Shown here: piece by piece, positions 7,543-13,848 of the stretch
Numbering within the stretch: position 1 is the stretch's first letter
Layout of the letters: every line of letters begins with the position of its first letter
Assembly: GCA_012964275.1 (NCBI GenBank)
Contig: DTUG01000095.1
Span: 1 to 13,848 of the forward strand
DNA from: Fidelibacterota bacterium
Lineage (GTDB): Bacteria > Fidelibacterota > Marinisomatia > Marinisomatales > UBA1611
Direction: 5' to 3'
DNA length: 13,848 bases
Program-made: the position numbers and the translations under genes
Notes under the pieces: generated by a model
The model's input: only the letters and a program-made list of their open reading frames with translations
Database searches by the model: none
Told to the model about the DNA's origin: nothing

Positions 7543-7977
7543 TCAGAAAGTAATTCTGTTTTTCAATCGCTCGAGCAATTTGGGACCAATACCTTTTACC
7601 TTCATTAGATCGTCAAGTTCTACAAACGAACCGTAGTCTTCTCGATAACGCATAATTCTTTCGGCAGTGACTGGCCCGATCTTTGGTAGTTTCATCAATT
7701 CCTGGTTCCCAGCGGTATTAATATTAATAATTTCGGTGCCAAGATTGGCATCCTTTTCTAGCCCTGTTCCTGCTGGGTTGGAGTCCAAACTCTTCTCTGG
7801 TTTCTGGGCATCTACCTGGTCAGTTCTTTCTTTAAATTTTATTTTTTCACTTTCTGTTACTTTTGAAAACCTATCATCGGTAAAATCTGAACGCGCATAT
7901 TTAATTATTAATCCAACGATTATTGATACCATTAAAAACCATACGAGCATTCGCTCCTGTGATGTTAAAAAGGTCAT
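7543..7977 (-). CDS. comEA: ComEA-like helix-hairpin-helix DNA-binding protein
   Basis: ComEA is the double-stranded DNA receptor that retains incoming DNA at the cell envelope during natural transformation. This 144-residue protein has an N-terminal membrane anchor (about 9-27) and a polar, Lys/Asp-rich linker (30-80). The C-terminal ComEA domain starts at IININTAG and carries two helix-hairpin-helix motifs, LPKIGPVTAERI (97-108) and VKGIGPKLLERL (127-138). The anchor plus linker plus paired HhH order matches Gram-positive style, membrane-tethered ComEA. Similar domains also occur in proteins not tied to competence, so the role is likely but not proven. Its ATG overlaps the dnaJ stop by one base (TAATG). 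Confidence 0.88.
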   Translation of the reverse strand: MTFLTSQERMLVWFLMVSIIVGLIIKYARSDFTDDRFSKVTESEKIKFKERTDQVDAQKPEKSLDSNPAGTGLEKDANLGTEIININTAGNQELMKLPKIGPVTAERIMRYREDYGSFVELDDLMKVKGIGPKLLERLKNRITF

Positions 7978-9065
7978 TAAAATTCCATCTTGGAAAAAGG
8001 ATTTTTGATGGGCGGAAGTTTTTCCTTCAATTCTTCAATAAATTTTTTGTCACTTCGTGAAAGAGATGATGGTGTATGAACCATAATTCTGACTAATTGA
8101 TCACCGCGGAACCGGCTTCTAAGTCTGGGAAATCCTTTCCCACGCATCCTCAGGACTTGTCCAGATTGTATTCCCGCAGGTATCTTTAACTCAGCGCGAC
8201 CATCTAGCGTAGGTATCTCTATTTTCCCGCCCAGAACTGCTACCGGGTATTGAATAGTCGCTTCTAATAATACATTTTCTCCGTCCCGGATAAAATACTC
8301 ATGGTTTTTTTCATCAAAAATGACAATCAAGTCCCCTGGCCGACCGTTAATATCTTCATTCCCCTGCCCATTCACAGTCATATAATTCCCGGCTTCCACC
8401 CCGGCAGGAATTTTAATTTTGATTGTTTCATCTTTCTTAATCATGCCGTCTGGACCAGCACTGGCAGGTCGGTTACCAATCTGTTTTCCGGTACCTCGAC
8501 AATTTGGACATGCCGATGCAGACCTCATTTGGCCTAAGATGGTATTCGTTACCTGACTTACCTGTCCAGCGCCGTTACAGGTATGACAAGTATTAAATGT
8601 TACGCCCTGTGCCAGTACAGAACGTTTGATTTTTACTTTTTTTTCAATTCCAGCAGATATTTCTTCGAAGAGCAACGGTAATTTTATCTGTATGTCTGCT
8701 CCCCTGCCACGAGATCTTTGACCAGCACCTCCGCCAAAAAAACTCTCAAAAGGGCTTCCGCCGAAAATATCTCCAAACTGTGAGAAAATATCATCCATGC
8801 TCATATGAACACTGCCACCAAATCCGGCGGCGCCCATATCACCCATACCTACGCCAGCGTGGCCAAATTGGTCGTATTGTCCTCTTTTCTGAGTATCGCT
8901 AAGGATACTGTATGCCTCTGCAGCTTCTTTGAATTTCTGTTCTGATTCTTTATCATTAGGATTTTTGTCAGGATGATATTTAAGAGCCAGCTTCCGATAA
9001 GCTTTTTTTATTGTATCCTCGGAAACATCGTGGGAAACACCAAGGACTTCGTATAAATCCCTCAT
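7977..9065 (-). CDS. dnaJ: Chaperone DnaJ, short zinc-centre variant
   Basis: DnaJ (Hsp40) delivers unfolded clients to DnaK and stimulates its ATPase. The 362-residue protein has a J domain at 1-66 with HPD at 31-33, a Gly/Phe-rich linker (about 68-112), a zinc region and the C-terminal client-binding and dimerisation domains. Canonical DnaJ has four CxxCxGxG motifs. Here only two remain, CHTCNGAG (Cys160, Cys163) and CPNCRGTG (Cys186, Cys189), matching the central pair (zinc site II). Where motifs 1 and 4 belong the sequence reads VLAQGVTF and NRPASAGP. I recall the same layout in Flavobacteria-type DnaJ, so it is a lineage variant rather than damage. It overlaps grpE by 4 bp (ATGA) and comEA by 1 bp. 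Confidence 0.95.
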   Translation of the reverse strand: MRDLYEVLGVSHDVSEDTIKKAYRKLALKYHPDKNPNDKESEQKFKEAAEAYSILSDTQKRGQYDQFGHAGVGMGDMGAAGFGGSVHMSMDDIFSQFGDIFGGSPFESFFGGGAGQRSRGRGADIQIKLPLLFEEISAGIEKKVKIKRSVLAQGVTFNTCHTCNGAGQVSQVTNTILGQMRSASACPNCRGTGKQIGNRPASAGPDGMIKKDETIKIKIPAGVEAGNYMTVNGQGNEDINGRPGDLIVIFDEKNHEYFIRDGENVLLEATIQYPVAVLGGKIEIPTLDGRAELKIPAGIQSGQVLRMRGKGFPRLRSRFRGDQLVRIMVHTPSSLSRSDKKFIEELKEKLPPIKNPFSKMEF

Positions 9066-9619
9066 TTTTTATTTACGATCACCCGGGCGTGGCGAATGAC
9101 CCTGTCACGATAACGGTAGCCTTTTTCAAATACCTGTAAAATAACATCGTCGTCTATTTTTTTATCGGTCTGGGTCAGCATTGCATCATGCAATTCAGAA
9201 TCCAGTGTTTCACCTACCTCCCCAAACGGTACTATCTCCAGTAATTCTAAAAAGCGCTTCACCTTGGATTCAACCATTTGCACGCCCTCAAATAATGACG
9301 CTTCGCTTTCATCGTTATGTCCTTCTGCTGCAGCCGTCATGCGCTCCAAATCATCCACAACAGGTAATATTTCTTTAATAACACGTTCACCATCATATTG
9401 CAGTAGCACGGAAATTTCCCGTTCTTTTCTTTTGCGGAAATTTTCAAACTCTGCTTTCAATCGCAGATGTTTGTCCTGTAATTCATTCAATTGATCTTCA
9501 AACTCATTAATCCTGTCTTTATCTTTTGATACCGTCTTTTTTGAAGGACTTGTTCCTGTTTTAACTTTTGTATGCTTTTTTGTCTTAACTTTTTTTTTAT
9601 CTGCCAAAATGTACCCCAT
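9062..9619 (-). CDS. grpE: Nucleotide exchange factor GrpE
   Basis: GrpE releases ADP from DnaK and so resets the chaperone cycle. The 185-residue protein has a Lys-rich tail (1-36), a long coiled-coil helix (about 36-75), then the four-helix and beta-wing part. That part carries the family signature PFGEVGETLDSELHDAM (131-147) and VFEKGYRYRDRVIRHARVIVNK (163-184). The start is uncertain. The ATG at 9619 has no ribosome-binding site, while a TTG at 9607 sits 6 nt after GGGG and would give MADKKK, a common kind of GrpE opening. No CIRCE element (TTAGCACTC-N9-GAGTGCTAA) and no hrcA are present upstream, so the usual HrcA control is not seen here. Confidence 0.95.
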   Translation of the reverse strand: MGYILADKKKVKTKKHTKVKTGTSPSKKTVSKDKDRINEFEDQLNELQDKHLRLKAEFENFRKRKEREISVLLQYDGERVIKEILPVVDDLERMTAAAEGHNDESEASLFEGVQMVESKVKRFLELLEIVPFGEVGETLDSELHDAMLTQTDKKIDDDVILQVFEKGYRYRDRVIRHARVIVNKK

Positions 9620-9692
9620 TAATTATGAAAAATATGGAAGATTTCAAACTGAAATTAACAGTTTCTCTCTCGACAGGACAATCTCTAGTGTA

Positions 9693-10565
9693 TTATTTGA
9701 GCAGCCCTGAAATGGCCCTGTAGCTTCCGAAAACAGAAATAATGCCAGCTAATAAAGTGAGCCAGACAAAAATAATCGGATCAAGCGACAGATGTATATG
9801 CCAGGATGTAAAATTGGTCATAATATAGTTTAATCCATTAACCGTTGCCAGCACGCAAGGAAACGCGACTAACGCTGATAGCAAACCATCAATTATTCCT
9901 TCAAATATAAATGGCATTTTTATAAATGCAGGGGTAGCACCAATCAATTCCAAAGACTTAATTAGGTCCTTCCGTGAAAACACTGAGAGTTTTACCGTAT
10001 TGTAAATAACCAGGACTGCTACCATAACAAATATTCCAGCAAGGATAGGAAACCGCTTTATAATCCCGGCATACGTGCGTTCTATTTTTTTTATCAAATG
10101 TCCCTGATAGCGTACTTCAGCAACACCATCGATCTTATCTATCTTTCTAACTATCGGGTCAACCTGCAATGGATCTTGGCTGTTACGCATCATATTGGCA
10201 ACAACACTGATAGGGAGTGGATTGTATCCAAGAATAGATAAAATATCCTCACCAAACTGGTCTTTAAAAATCCTGACCGCATCATCTTTGCCGATGATTG
10301 TGGCCGTCCGTATACCGTTTATTTCTTTAATTGAGTCTAATATTCCCTTTGCGGTTTCAGGCCCAACATCCTGGTTAAAAAAGACTTCGATCTTATATTT
10401 TGATCGTAAATATTGAAGGACAGAATGGGTATTATCTCCAGCAATAGCCAGAACACCAACAAAATACAGGGCCAAGAATAAAGAGAATACGGCGGTAAAG
10501 GTTGTCATTTTGTGCCGCCAGACATTTTTTACCCCTTCTGAGACAAGGTATAATAGTTTATCCAT
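9693..10565 (-). CDS. ftsX: Cell division ABC transporter permease FtsX
   Basis: FtsX is the membrane partner of FtsE. In other bacteria the pair activates cell-wall hydrolases at the septum through extracellular regulators. The 290-residue protein has the expected FtsX order: a cytoplasmic N-terminus, TM1 at about 21-42, a large extracytoplasmic domain (about 45-170), then three helices at about 173-194, 219-245 and 264-284. The conserved ELIGATPAFIKMPFIFEGIIDG stretch (206-227) joins TM2 and TM3. Its ATG overlaps the ftsE stop by one base (TAATG), and GGAAG lies shortly before the start. No hydrolase or EnvC-like gene lies next to it. Confidence 0.94.
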   Translation of the reverse strand: MDKLLYLVSEGVKNVWRHKMTTFTAVFSLFLALYFVGVLAIAGDNTHSVLQYLRSKYKIEVFFNQDVGPETAKGILDSIKEINGIRTATIIGKDDAVRIFKDQFGEDILSILGYNPLPISVVANMMRNSQDPLQVDPIVRKIDKIDGVAEVRYQGHLIKKIERTYAGIIKRFPILAGIFVMVAVLVIYNTVKLSVFSRKDLIKSLELIGATPAFIKMPFIFEGIIDGLLSALVAFPCVLATVNGLNYIMTNFTSWHIHLSLDPIIFVWLTLLAGIISVFGSYRAISGLLK

Positions 10566-11218
10566 TAGCTTCCGCGAAGGGCTCCGTCTTTCAACTCCAG
10601 AATTCTGCGTGCCCTGCCTTTGATCAAATTATAATTGTGCGACGCCATTAAGACTGTCGTTCCTGTTTCATTAACCGTTTCCAGGAGTTGGACAAGTTCG
10701 AAGGCTGCTACCGGGTCCAGGTTGCCTGTTGGCTCGTCTGCCAGCAGTATATCCGGTTCCTTAATAATAGCACAGGCCAGTGTAACTCGCTGCTGTTCAC
10801 CTCCGGAAAGTTCGGATGGATAGTGCTCATTTTTACCGGTCAGGCCAACTAAATCCAGAGATTCTTCCACGCGGTCGGGAATCTCATTGCCGCGGTATCC
10901 AAGAACATGTAAGGGCAAAGCTACATTGTCAAAAACATTACGGTCATCTAGCAAATGATAATTTTGAAATACCATTCCAATCTCTCTCCTTACCAGGGGA
11001 ATTTGTTTTCGCCGCAAATTATCTGAACTAAAAGAACCTAATTTGATTGTTCCTGTATCACATAATAGATCAAAATAAAGTAGCCGCATCAGGGTAGTTT
11101 TCCCGGAGCCGGTTGGTCCAATCAAAAAAACAAAATCACCATCATCTATTGTGAAATTAAGATTTGTGACTCCCCGCCCCTTATCATAGGCATAGGAGAC
11201 ATTGTTAAATTCAATCAT
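10565..11218 (-). CDS. ftsE: Cell division ATP-binding protein FtsE
   Basis: FtsE is the cytoplasmic ATPase of the FtsEX complex. The 217-residue length is typical. It has Walker A GPTGSGKT at 34-41, Q-loop VFQNYHLL at 83-90, ABC signature LSGGEQQR at 137-144, Walker B ILLADE at 157-162 with EPTGNLD, and the switch histidine at 194. Direct coupling to ftsX makes FtsE the best choice over LolD/MacB-type ATPases, which share this sequence class. It is the first minus-strand gene after a 142-bp divergent gap, so the long minus-strand block probably starts here. A short palindrome, AGTAA-AC-TTACT, lies at 11221-11232 just before the ATG, and no Shine-Dalgarno sequence is seen. Confidence 0.93.
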   Translation of the reverse strand: MIEFNNVSYAYDKGRGVTNLNFTIDDGDFVFLIGPTGSGKTTLMRLLYFDLLCDTGTIKLGSFSSDNLRRKQIPLVRREIGMVFQNYHLLDDRNVFDNVALPLHVLGYRGNEIPDRVEESLDLVGLTGKNEHYPSELSGGEQQRVTLACAIIKEPDILLADEPTGNLDPVAAFELVQLLETVNETGTTVLMASHNYNLIKGRARRILELKDGALRGS

Positions 11219-11315
11219 ATAGTAAACTTACTGATTTATTGAGACTCCCAAAATATGAACAATACCGAATACATTTAAAATTAGTACATTGGATTTTACA
11301 ATATACCTTCCAAGT

Positions 11316-11323
11316 TATCTTTG
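11316..11323 (+). promoter_or_regulatory. Possible Bacteroidota-type -7 element
   Basis: TATCTTTG matches the TAnnTTTG consensus of Bacteroidota primary-sigma promoters and lies 37 bp before the exchanger ATG. The nearest upstream TTGG (11289-11292) is about 24 bp away, rather than the usual 19-21 bp, so the -33 part is not convincing. A classical -35/-10 pair with proper spacing is also not seen. The rest of the 142-bp ftsE/exchanger gap is AT-rich with no other clear element. Confidence 0.25.
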
Positions 11324-11360
11324 TATTTTTCCGCTCTTTTTAAGTGGTATTTTTTAACCC

Positions 11361-12311
11361 ATGGATGGATTCTCTCTTATCTTAGATACACTGTTAGTAC
11401 TGGTCTCCATAGTTATGCTGTGGAAAGGCGCTGGTTGGCTGGTCGAGTCTGCGGCTCAAATTGCCCATTCTTTAAATGTTTCTGATCTTGTGATAGGACT
11501 AACCGTCGTTGCATTTGGAACATCCGCACCTGAATTCGCAGTAACCATCAGAGCAGCCATCACCCATCAAACTGAGATTTCTATTGGTAATGTCGTAGGA
11601 TCTAATATTTTTAATCTTGGGTTTATTCTAGGCGGAACTGCTTTTTTACGCCCTGTACAGATTACTCCAAAACTACTTTACCGGGATGGTATCTTCCTGA
11701 TGTCTGTGACCTTCTTAATCTATCTGATATTATTCGGGTTGAATGGTTGGGACCCCACAGACAAAATAGAGGTGGCTGAAGGTGGTATCCTGTTTCTACT
11801 CTTAATAGGATATATACTAATTCTGTTCTTTAAAAAGGAGCCAGTCGAAGCAGTACATCCTCAGTCAGCCAATTGGAAATCCTATATTATTTTTTTCATA
11901 GGACTGTTTTTCATTGTCTTTGGCGGTCATCTGATGGTAGAACATGCATCCAACCTCGCACGTGTTTTTGGAGTTTCTGACTGGGTTATAGCCGTCACCA
12001 TTGTTGCTGCCGGTACCTCCGCCCCGGAATTGGCAACGTCCCTGACTGCCGCATTTAAAGGGAAACACGGTATGGCCGTTGGAAATCTTATTGGCAGTGA
12101 CCTTTTTAATCTTTTGGGTGTGTTAGGTCTAGCTGGAATGATCAACCCAGCAATGATTCAGAAAGATATTTATGGAAGTATACTTATTCTGATTGTCATG
12201 GTTGGTTTGGTACTGGCAATGATGCGTACAGGTTGGGAAATTAGTCGGTCTGAAGGCGGCTTTTTAGTAACGGTGAATCTAATACGCTGGTATTTTGATT
12301 TTGCCGGTTAG
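11361..12311 (+). CDS. Calcium/sodium antiporter, CaCA family
   Basis: This is an inner-membrane exchanger that most likely expels Ca2+ against Na+ or H+, similar to E. coli YrbG/ChaA-type and Methanocaldococcus NCX proteins. The 316-residue protein has about ten hydrophobic helices in two inverted halves joined by a loop near 158-172. Each half carries one alpha repeat. Repeat 1 has AFGTSAPEF (51-59) and GNVVGSNIFN (76-85). Repeat 2 has AAGTSAPEL (216-224) and GNLIGSDLFN (241-250). The acidic residues Glu58 and Glu223 lie where the ion-coordinating glutamates are expected. It is the only plus-strand gene here, divergent from ftsE and convergent with nadD. The ATG lacks a clear ribosome-binding site. 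Ion specificity cannot be read from sequence. Confidence 0.93.
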   Translation: MDGFSLILDTLLVLVSIVMLWKGAGWLVESAAQIAHSLNVSDLVIGLTVVAFGTSAPEFAVTIRAAITHQTEISIGNVVGSNIFNLGFILGGTAFLRPVQITPKLLYRDGIFLMSVTFLIYLILFGLNGWDPTDKIEVAEGGILFLLLIGYILILFFKKEPVEAVHPQSANWKSYIIFFIGLFFIVFGGHLMVEHASNLARVFGVSDWVIAVTIVAAGTSAPELATSLTAAFKGKHGMAVGNLIGSDLFNLLGVLGLAGMINPAMIQKDIYGSILILIVMVGLVLAMMRTGWEISRSEGGFLVTVNLIRWYFDFAG

Positions 12312-12318
12312 TGCCCGA

Positions 12319-12900
12319 CTATTTTTCGTATAATTTATTTTCGTGTATATAGTCCCAGACTGGAAGTGTAACCATGTACCGTATTGTCATGTTTTCAATC
12401 CATCGTGCCCGAATTGTGGTTGAAGCAATCTCATACCTCGGAATATTGGCAAATTGAATACGATGTAAAATCCAGTGCTGGATATCGCTGGGACGGAATC
12501 CAGGACGGATAGCTACAATCACCTGACATTCATTTAAAATAGCTTCGGGCTCTCGCCAGTTGTGGAAATCTAACAAACTGTCACTACCCATTAAATAATA
12601 AGTATTTTCCCTGGTTAGATTCATTTCCTTTTTTAACGCCCGAATAGTATCGATCGTATAGGATATGCCTTCTCTTTTTATCTCTATGTCTGACAATTCA
12701 AATTTTGGATTACCACTAATGGAAAGTTTCACCATTTTCACCCGATGATCTATAGGGGATATATCTTTTTTATGGGGAGGGTTATACGCTGGTATAAATA
12801 GGATTTTGTCAAACTCTTCTACTTCACAGATCGTTTGCGAAATTAGTAAATGGCCGATATGTGGAGGATCAAAAGTTCCCCCAAAAAGACAAATTTTCAT
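12319..12900 (-). CDS. nadD: Nicotinate-nucleotide adenylyltransferase
   Basis: NadD adenylates nicotinate mononucleotide to deamido-NAD in the main NAD synthesis route. The 193-residue protein shows GGTFDPPHIGH (7-17), the nucleotidyltransferase signature in its NadD form. It also has PAYNPPHK (37-44), ISYTIDT (79-85), MGSDSL (104-109) and a C-terminal IASTTIR (158-164) in place of the usual SSTxIR. These separate it from CoaD, the related enzyme elsewhere in the window. Its ATG overlaps the preceding lipoprotein gene by 4 bp. Its stop is only 7 bp from the stop of the convergent exchanger, with no strong terminator between them. Confidence 0.96.
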   Translation of the reverse strand: MKICLFGGTFDPPHIGHLLISQTICEVEEFDKILFIPAYNPPHKKDISPIDHRVKMVKLSISGNPKFELSDIEIKREGISYTIDTIRALKKEMNLTRENTYYLMGSDSLLDFHNWREPEAILNECQVIVAIRPGFRPSDIQHWILHRIQFANIPRYEIASTTIRARWIENMTIRYMVTLPVWDYIHENKLYEK

Positions 12901-13658
12901 TTCTCTAATCTTGCCTTTTTTTCTTCTGCGCTGGTAATAAGATTTTCTACTTCTGCTATCAATTCTTCAGATTCAATTTGACCGCTGTGGTCTGACCAAT
13001 AATCGCGGGCCTTTACAATGTCTATTTCCAAACAGTATGACTTCAGTATTCCAACATGTACCTGTTCCACAATATTGGTATCATAATACTGATCCAATAC
13101 TCGTTGAAATGACAGTCGTGCCGGCTCATATTCATCCATTTTTAAATATAATATACCAGTTTCATATAACTTTTTTGCCAGTTTATCCCGAAGCAATTCC
13201 ATTGATTCTAAGGCAGTTGCATTATACTCAGAGTTTGGAAAATCATCAACAAATTCCTGAAATTTTTCCAGTGCTTTTTCAGTGTAAGTCTGGTCATGGA
13301 AGTATTTTGGGCTGTCCAACCGATAAGCATCACAGATCCTAAACCTCGCTTTTTCAACAAACGGGCTGAATCCCATTTTTCTGGTGAGTTTTTCATATTC
13401 CGCTATAGCCAGAATGTATTCTTTATTTAAAAAATAGGATTCCCCCAGAAAAAACTGGGCATCATCTCCCAATTCAGTTCCGGTAGCACGCATTAATACA
13501 ATATTGAACTCATCCTGGGCCTGCAGGTATTTTTTTTCATCGAGATAGTCCATTCCCAATTTCAGACGTTCAGACAACGATAATCCCTCATTCGGTGCGG
13601 TTCCCGCGCACCCGATCATAAAAAACATGCTAGTAAGAAATATTAACCCTTTTCCCAT
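12897..13658 (-). CDS. bamD: Outer membrane assembly lipoprotein BamD-like
   Basis: BamD is a TPR lipoprotein of the BAM complex that inserts beta-barrel proteins into the outer membrane. The 253-residue protein starts with a short hydrophobic signal ending in a lipobox-like MIGCAG, with Cys17 as the lipidation site (Met at -3 is slightly off consensus). TPR-type repeats follow: ERLKLGMDYLDEKKYLQAQDEF, an AQFFLGESYFLNKEYILAIAEYEKL segment, then EKALEKFQEFVDDFPNSEYNATA near 127-149. The spacing and the FPxSxY-type ends are typical of BamD and of related periplasmic TPR proteins such as YbgF/CpoB. Lipoprotein plus length favours BamD. It starts 2 bp after the stop of the preceding gene and overlaps nadD by 4 bp, with no visible Shine-Dalgarno sequence. 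Confidence 0.85.
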   Translation of the reverse strand: MGKGLIFLTSMFFMIGCAGTAPNEGLSLSERLKLGMDYLDEKKYLQAQDEFNIVLMRATGTELGDDAQFFLGESYFLNKEYILAIAEYEKLTRKMGFSPFVEKARFRICDAYRLDSPKYFHDQTYTEKALEKFQEFVDDFPNSEYNATALESMELLRDKLAKKLYETGILYLKMDEYEPARLSFQRVLDQYYDTNIVEQVHVGILKSYCLEIDIVKARDYWSDHSGQIESEELIAEVENLITSAEEKKARLEK

Positions 13659-13660
13659 GC

Positions 13661-13848
13661 TTAAAAGGATAATGAAAAAGCAATCCCACCGATTCCGGAG
13701 GAATTATAGGGATTAAAAATCAAACTGACATCTGTTTCTGTTTCATCTTTTTTTCTCTGTGCCTTGCGCTGAATCGACCAGACTGCATCCAAACCACTGA
13801 TCACATGGTTAAACATCAATGCACTGACACTGTATTTAGCGAAAGACA
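13661..13848 (-). CDS. C-terminal end of a DUF5683-like protein (partial)
   Basis: An open frame enters at the right edge and ends at TAA (13663-13661), leaving 61 visible residues. It reads FAKYSVSALMFNHVISGLDAVWS, then a basic QRKAQRKK stretch, an acidic DETETD, and a final IFNPYNSSGIGGIAFSLSF. The NHVISGLDAVWS segment and the aromatic C-terminal end recall DUF5683 proteins of the FCB group, which are envelope proteins of unknown role. The C-terminal phenylalanine is also a common end of outer-membrane beta-barrel proteins. The N-terminal part lies outside the window, so the family call is tentative. It ends 2 bp before the bamD start and is probably in the same transcript. Confidence 0.6.
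   Translation of the reverse strand, partial: SFAKYSVSALMFNHVISGLDAVWSIQRKAQRKKDETETDVSLIFNPYNSSGIGGIAFSLSF

Noticed and set aside
9620..9692. Search for a CIRCE operator or heat-shock promoter before grpE
   Set aside because: No TTAGCACTC inverted repeat is present. A TTGAAA/TAATTA pair can be picked out, but it would run into the start codon, so I do not call it.
11221..11232. Palindrome AGTAA-AC-TTACT before ftsE as an operator
   Set aside because: Arms of five bases in AT-rich DNA are expected by chance, and it lies too close to the ATG to judge without comparative data.

Overview
This window is a stretch of bacterial housekeeping chromosome. It shows no insertion sequence, prophage, CRISPR array or other mobile element. 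The cell is a Gram-negative diderm: it has a BamD-like outer-membrane assembly lipoprotein, FtsEX and a CaCA-family exchanger. Three features point to the FCB group (Bacteroidota, Ignavibacteria, Marinimicrobia and relatives). The DnaJ has the shortened two-motif zinc centre that I know from Flavobacteria-like DnaJ. Shine-Dalgarno sequences are scarce. A partial gene with DUF5683-like features lies at the right edge. I cannot fix the phylum more closely; Marinimicrobia-like is a guess.

Layout: almost everything is on the minus strand, so it reads from right to left. At the right edge is the C-terminal end of a DUF5683-like protein, then a BamD-like lipoprotein (bamD) and nadD (NAD synthesis), tightly coupled. 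One plus-strand gene, a CaCA-family Na+/Ca2+ exchanger, runs convergently into nadD with a 7-bp gap and is divergent from the next block. That block runs ftsE-ftsX, grpE-dnaJ, comEA, a single-pass membrane protein with a pseudopilin-like outline, a 574-residue PilM/GspL-like membrane protein, rsmD-coaD, then fmdB-icd, obg and dprA. It ends with a tRNA-Ser(GCU) gene followed by a clear intrinsic terminator. Many junctions are 1-bp (TAATG) or 4-bp (ATGA) overlaps, so translational coupling looks widespread.

How the genes relate: most are core functions, namely chaperones (GrpE-DnaJ), division and cell-wall control (FtsEX), cofactor synthesis (CoaD, NadD), ribosome maturation (RsmD, Obg), the TCA cycle (Icd) and outer-membrane assembly (BamD). 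The least ordinary part is 5047-7977. There a membrane-anchored ComEA DNA-binding protein sits directly next to two poorly characterised membrane proteins whose architecture recalls type IV pilus or type II secretion platform parts. The natural-transformation gene dprA lies further down the same strand. This suggests a DNA-uptake or pilus-like module inside a housekeeping operon, but that is inference.

The dprA reading frame is broken by an apparent single-base deletion near 1007-1010. Both halves are otherwise well conserved, so this is either a sequencing error or a very recent inactivation. The leftmost 174 bases hold no gene that I can recognise.
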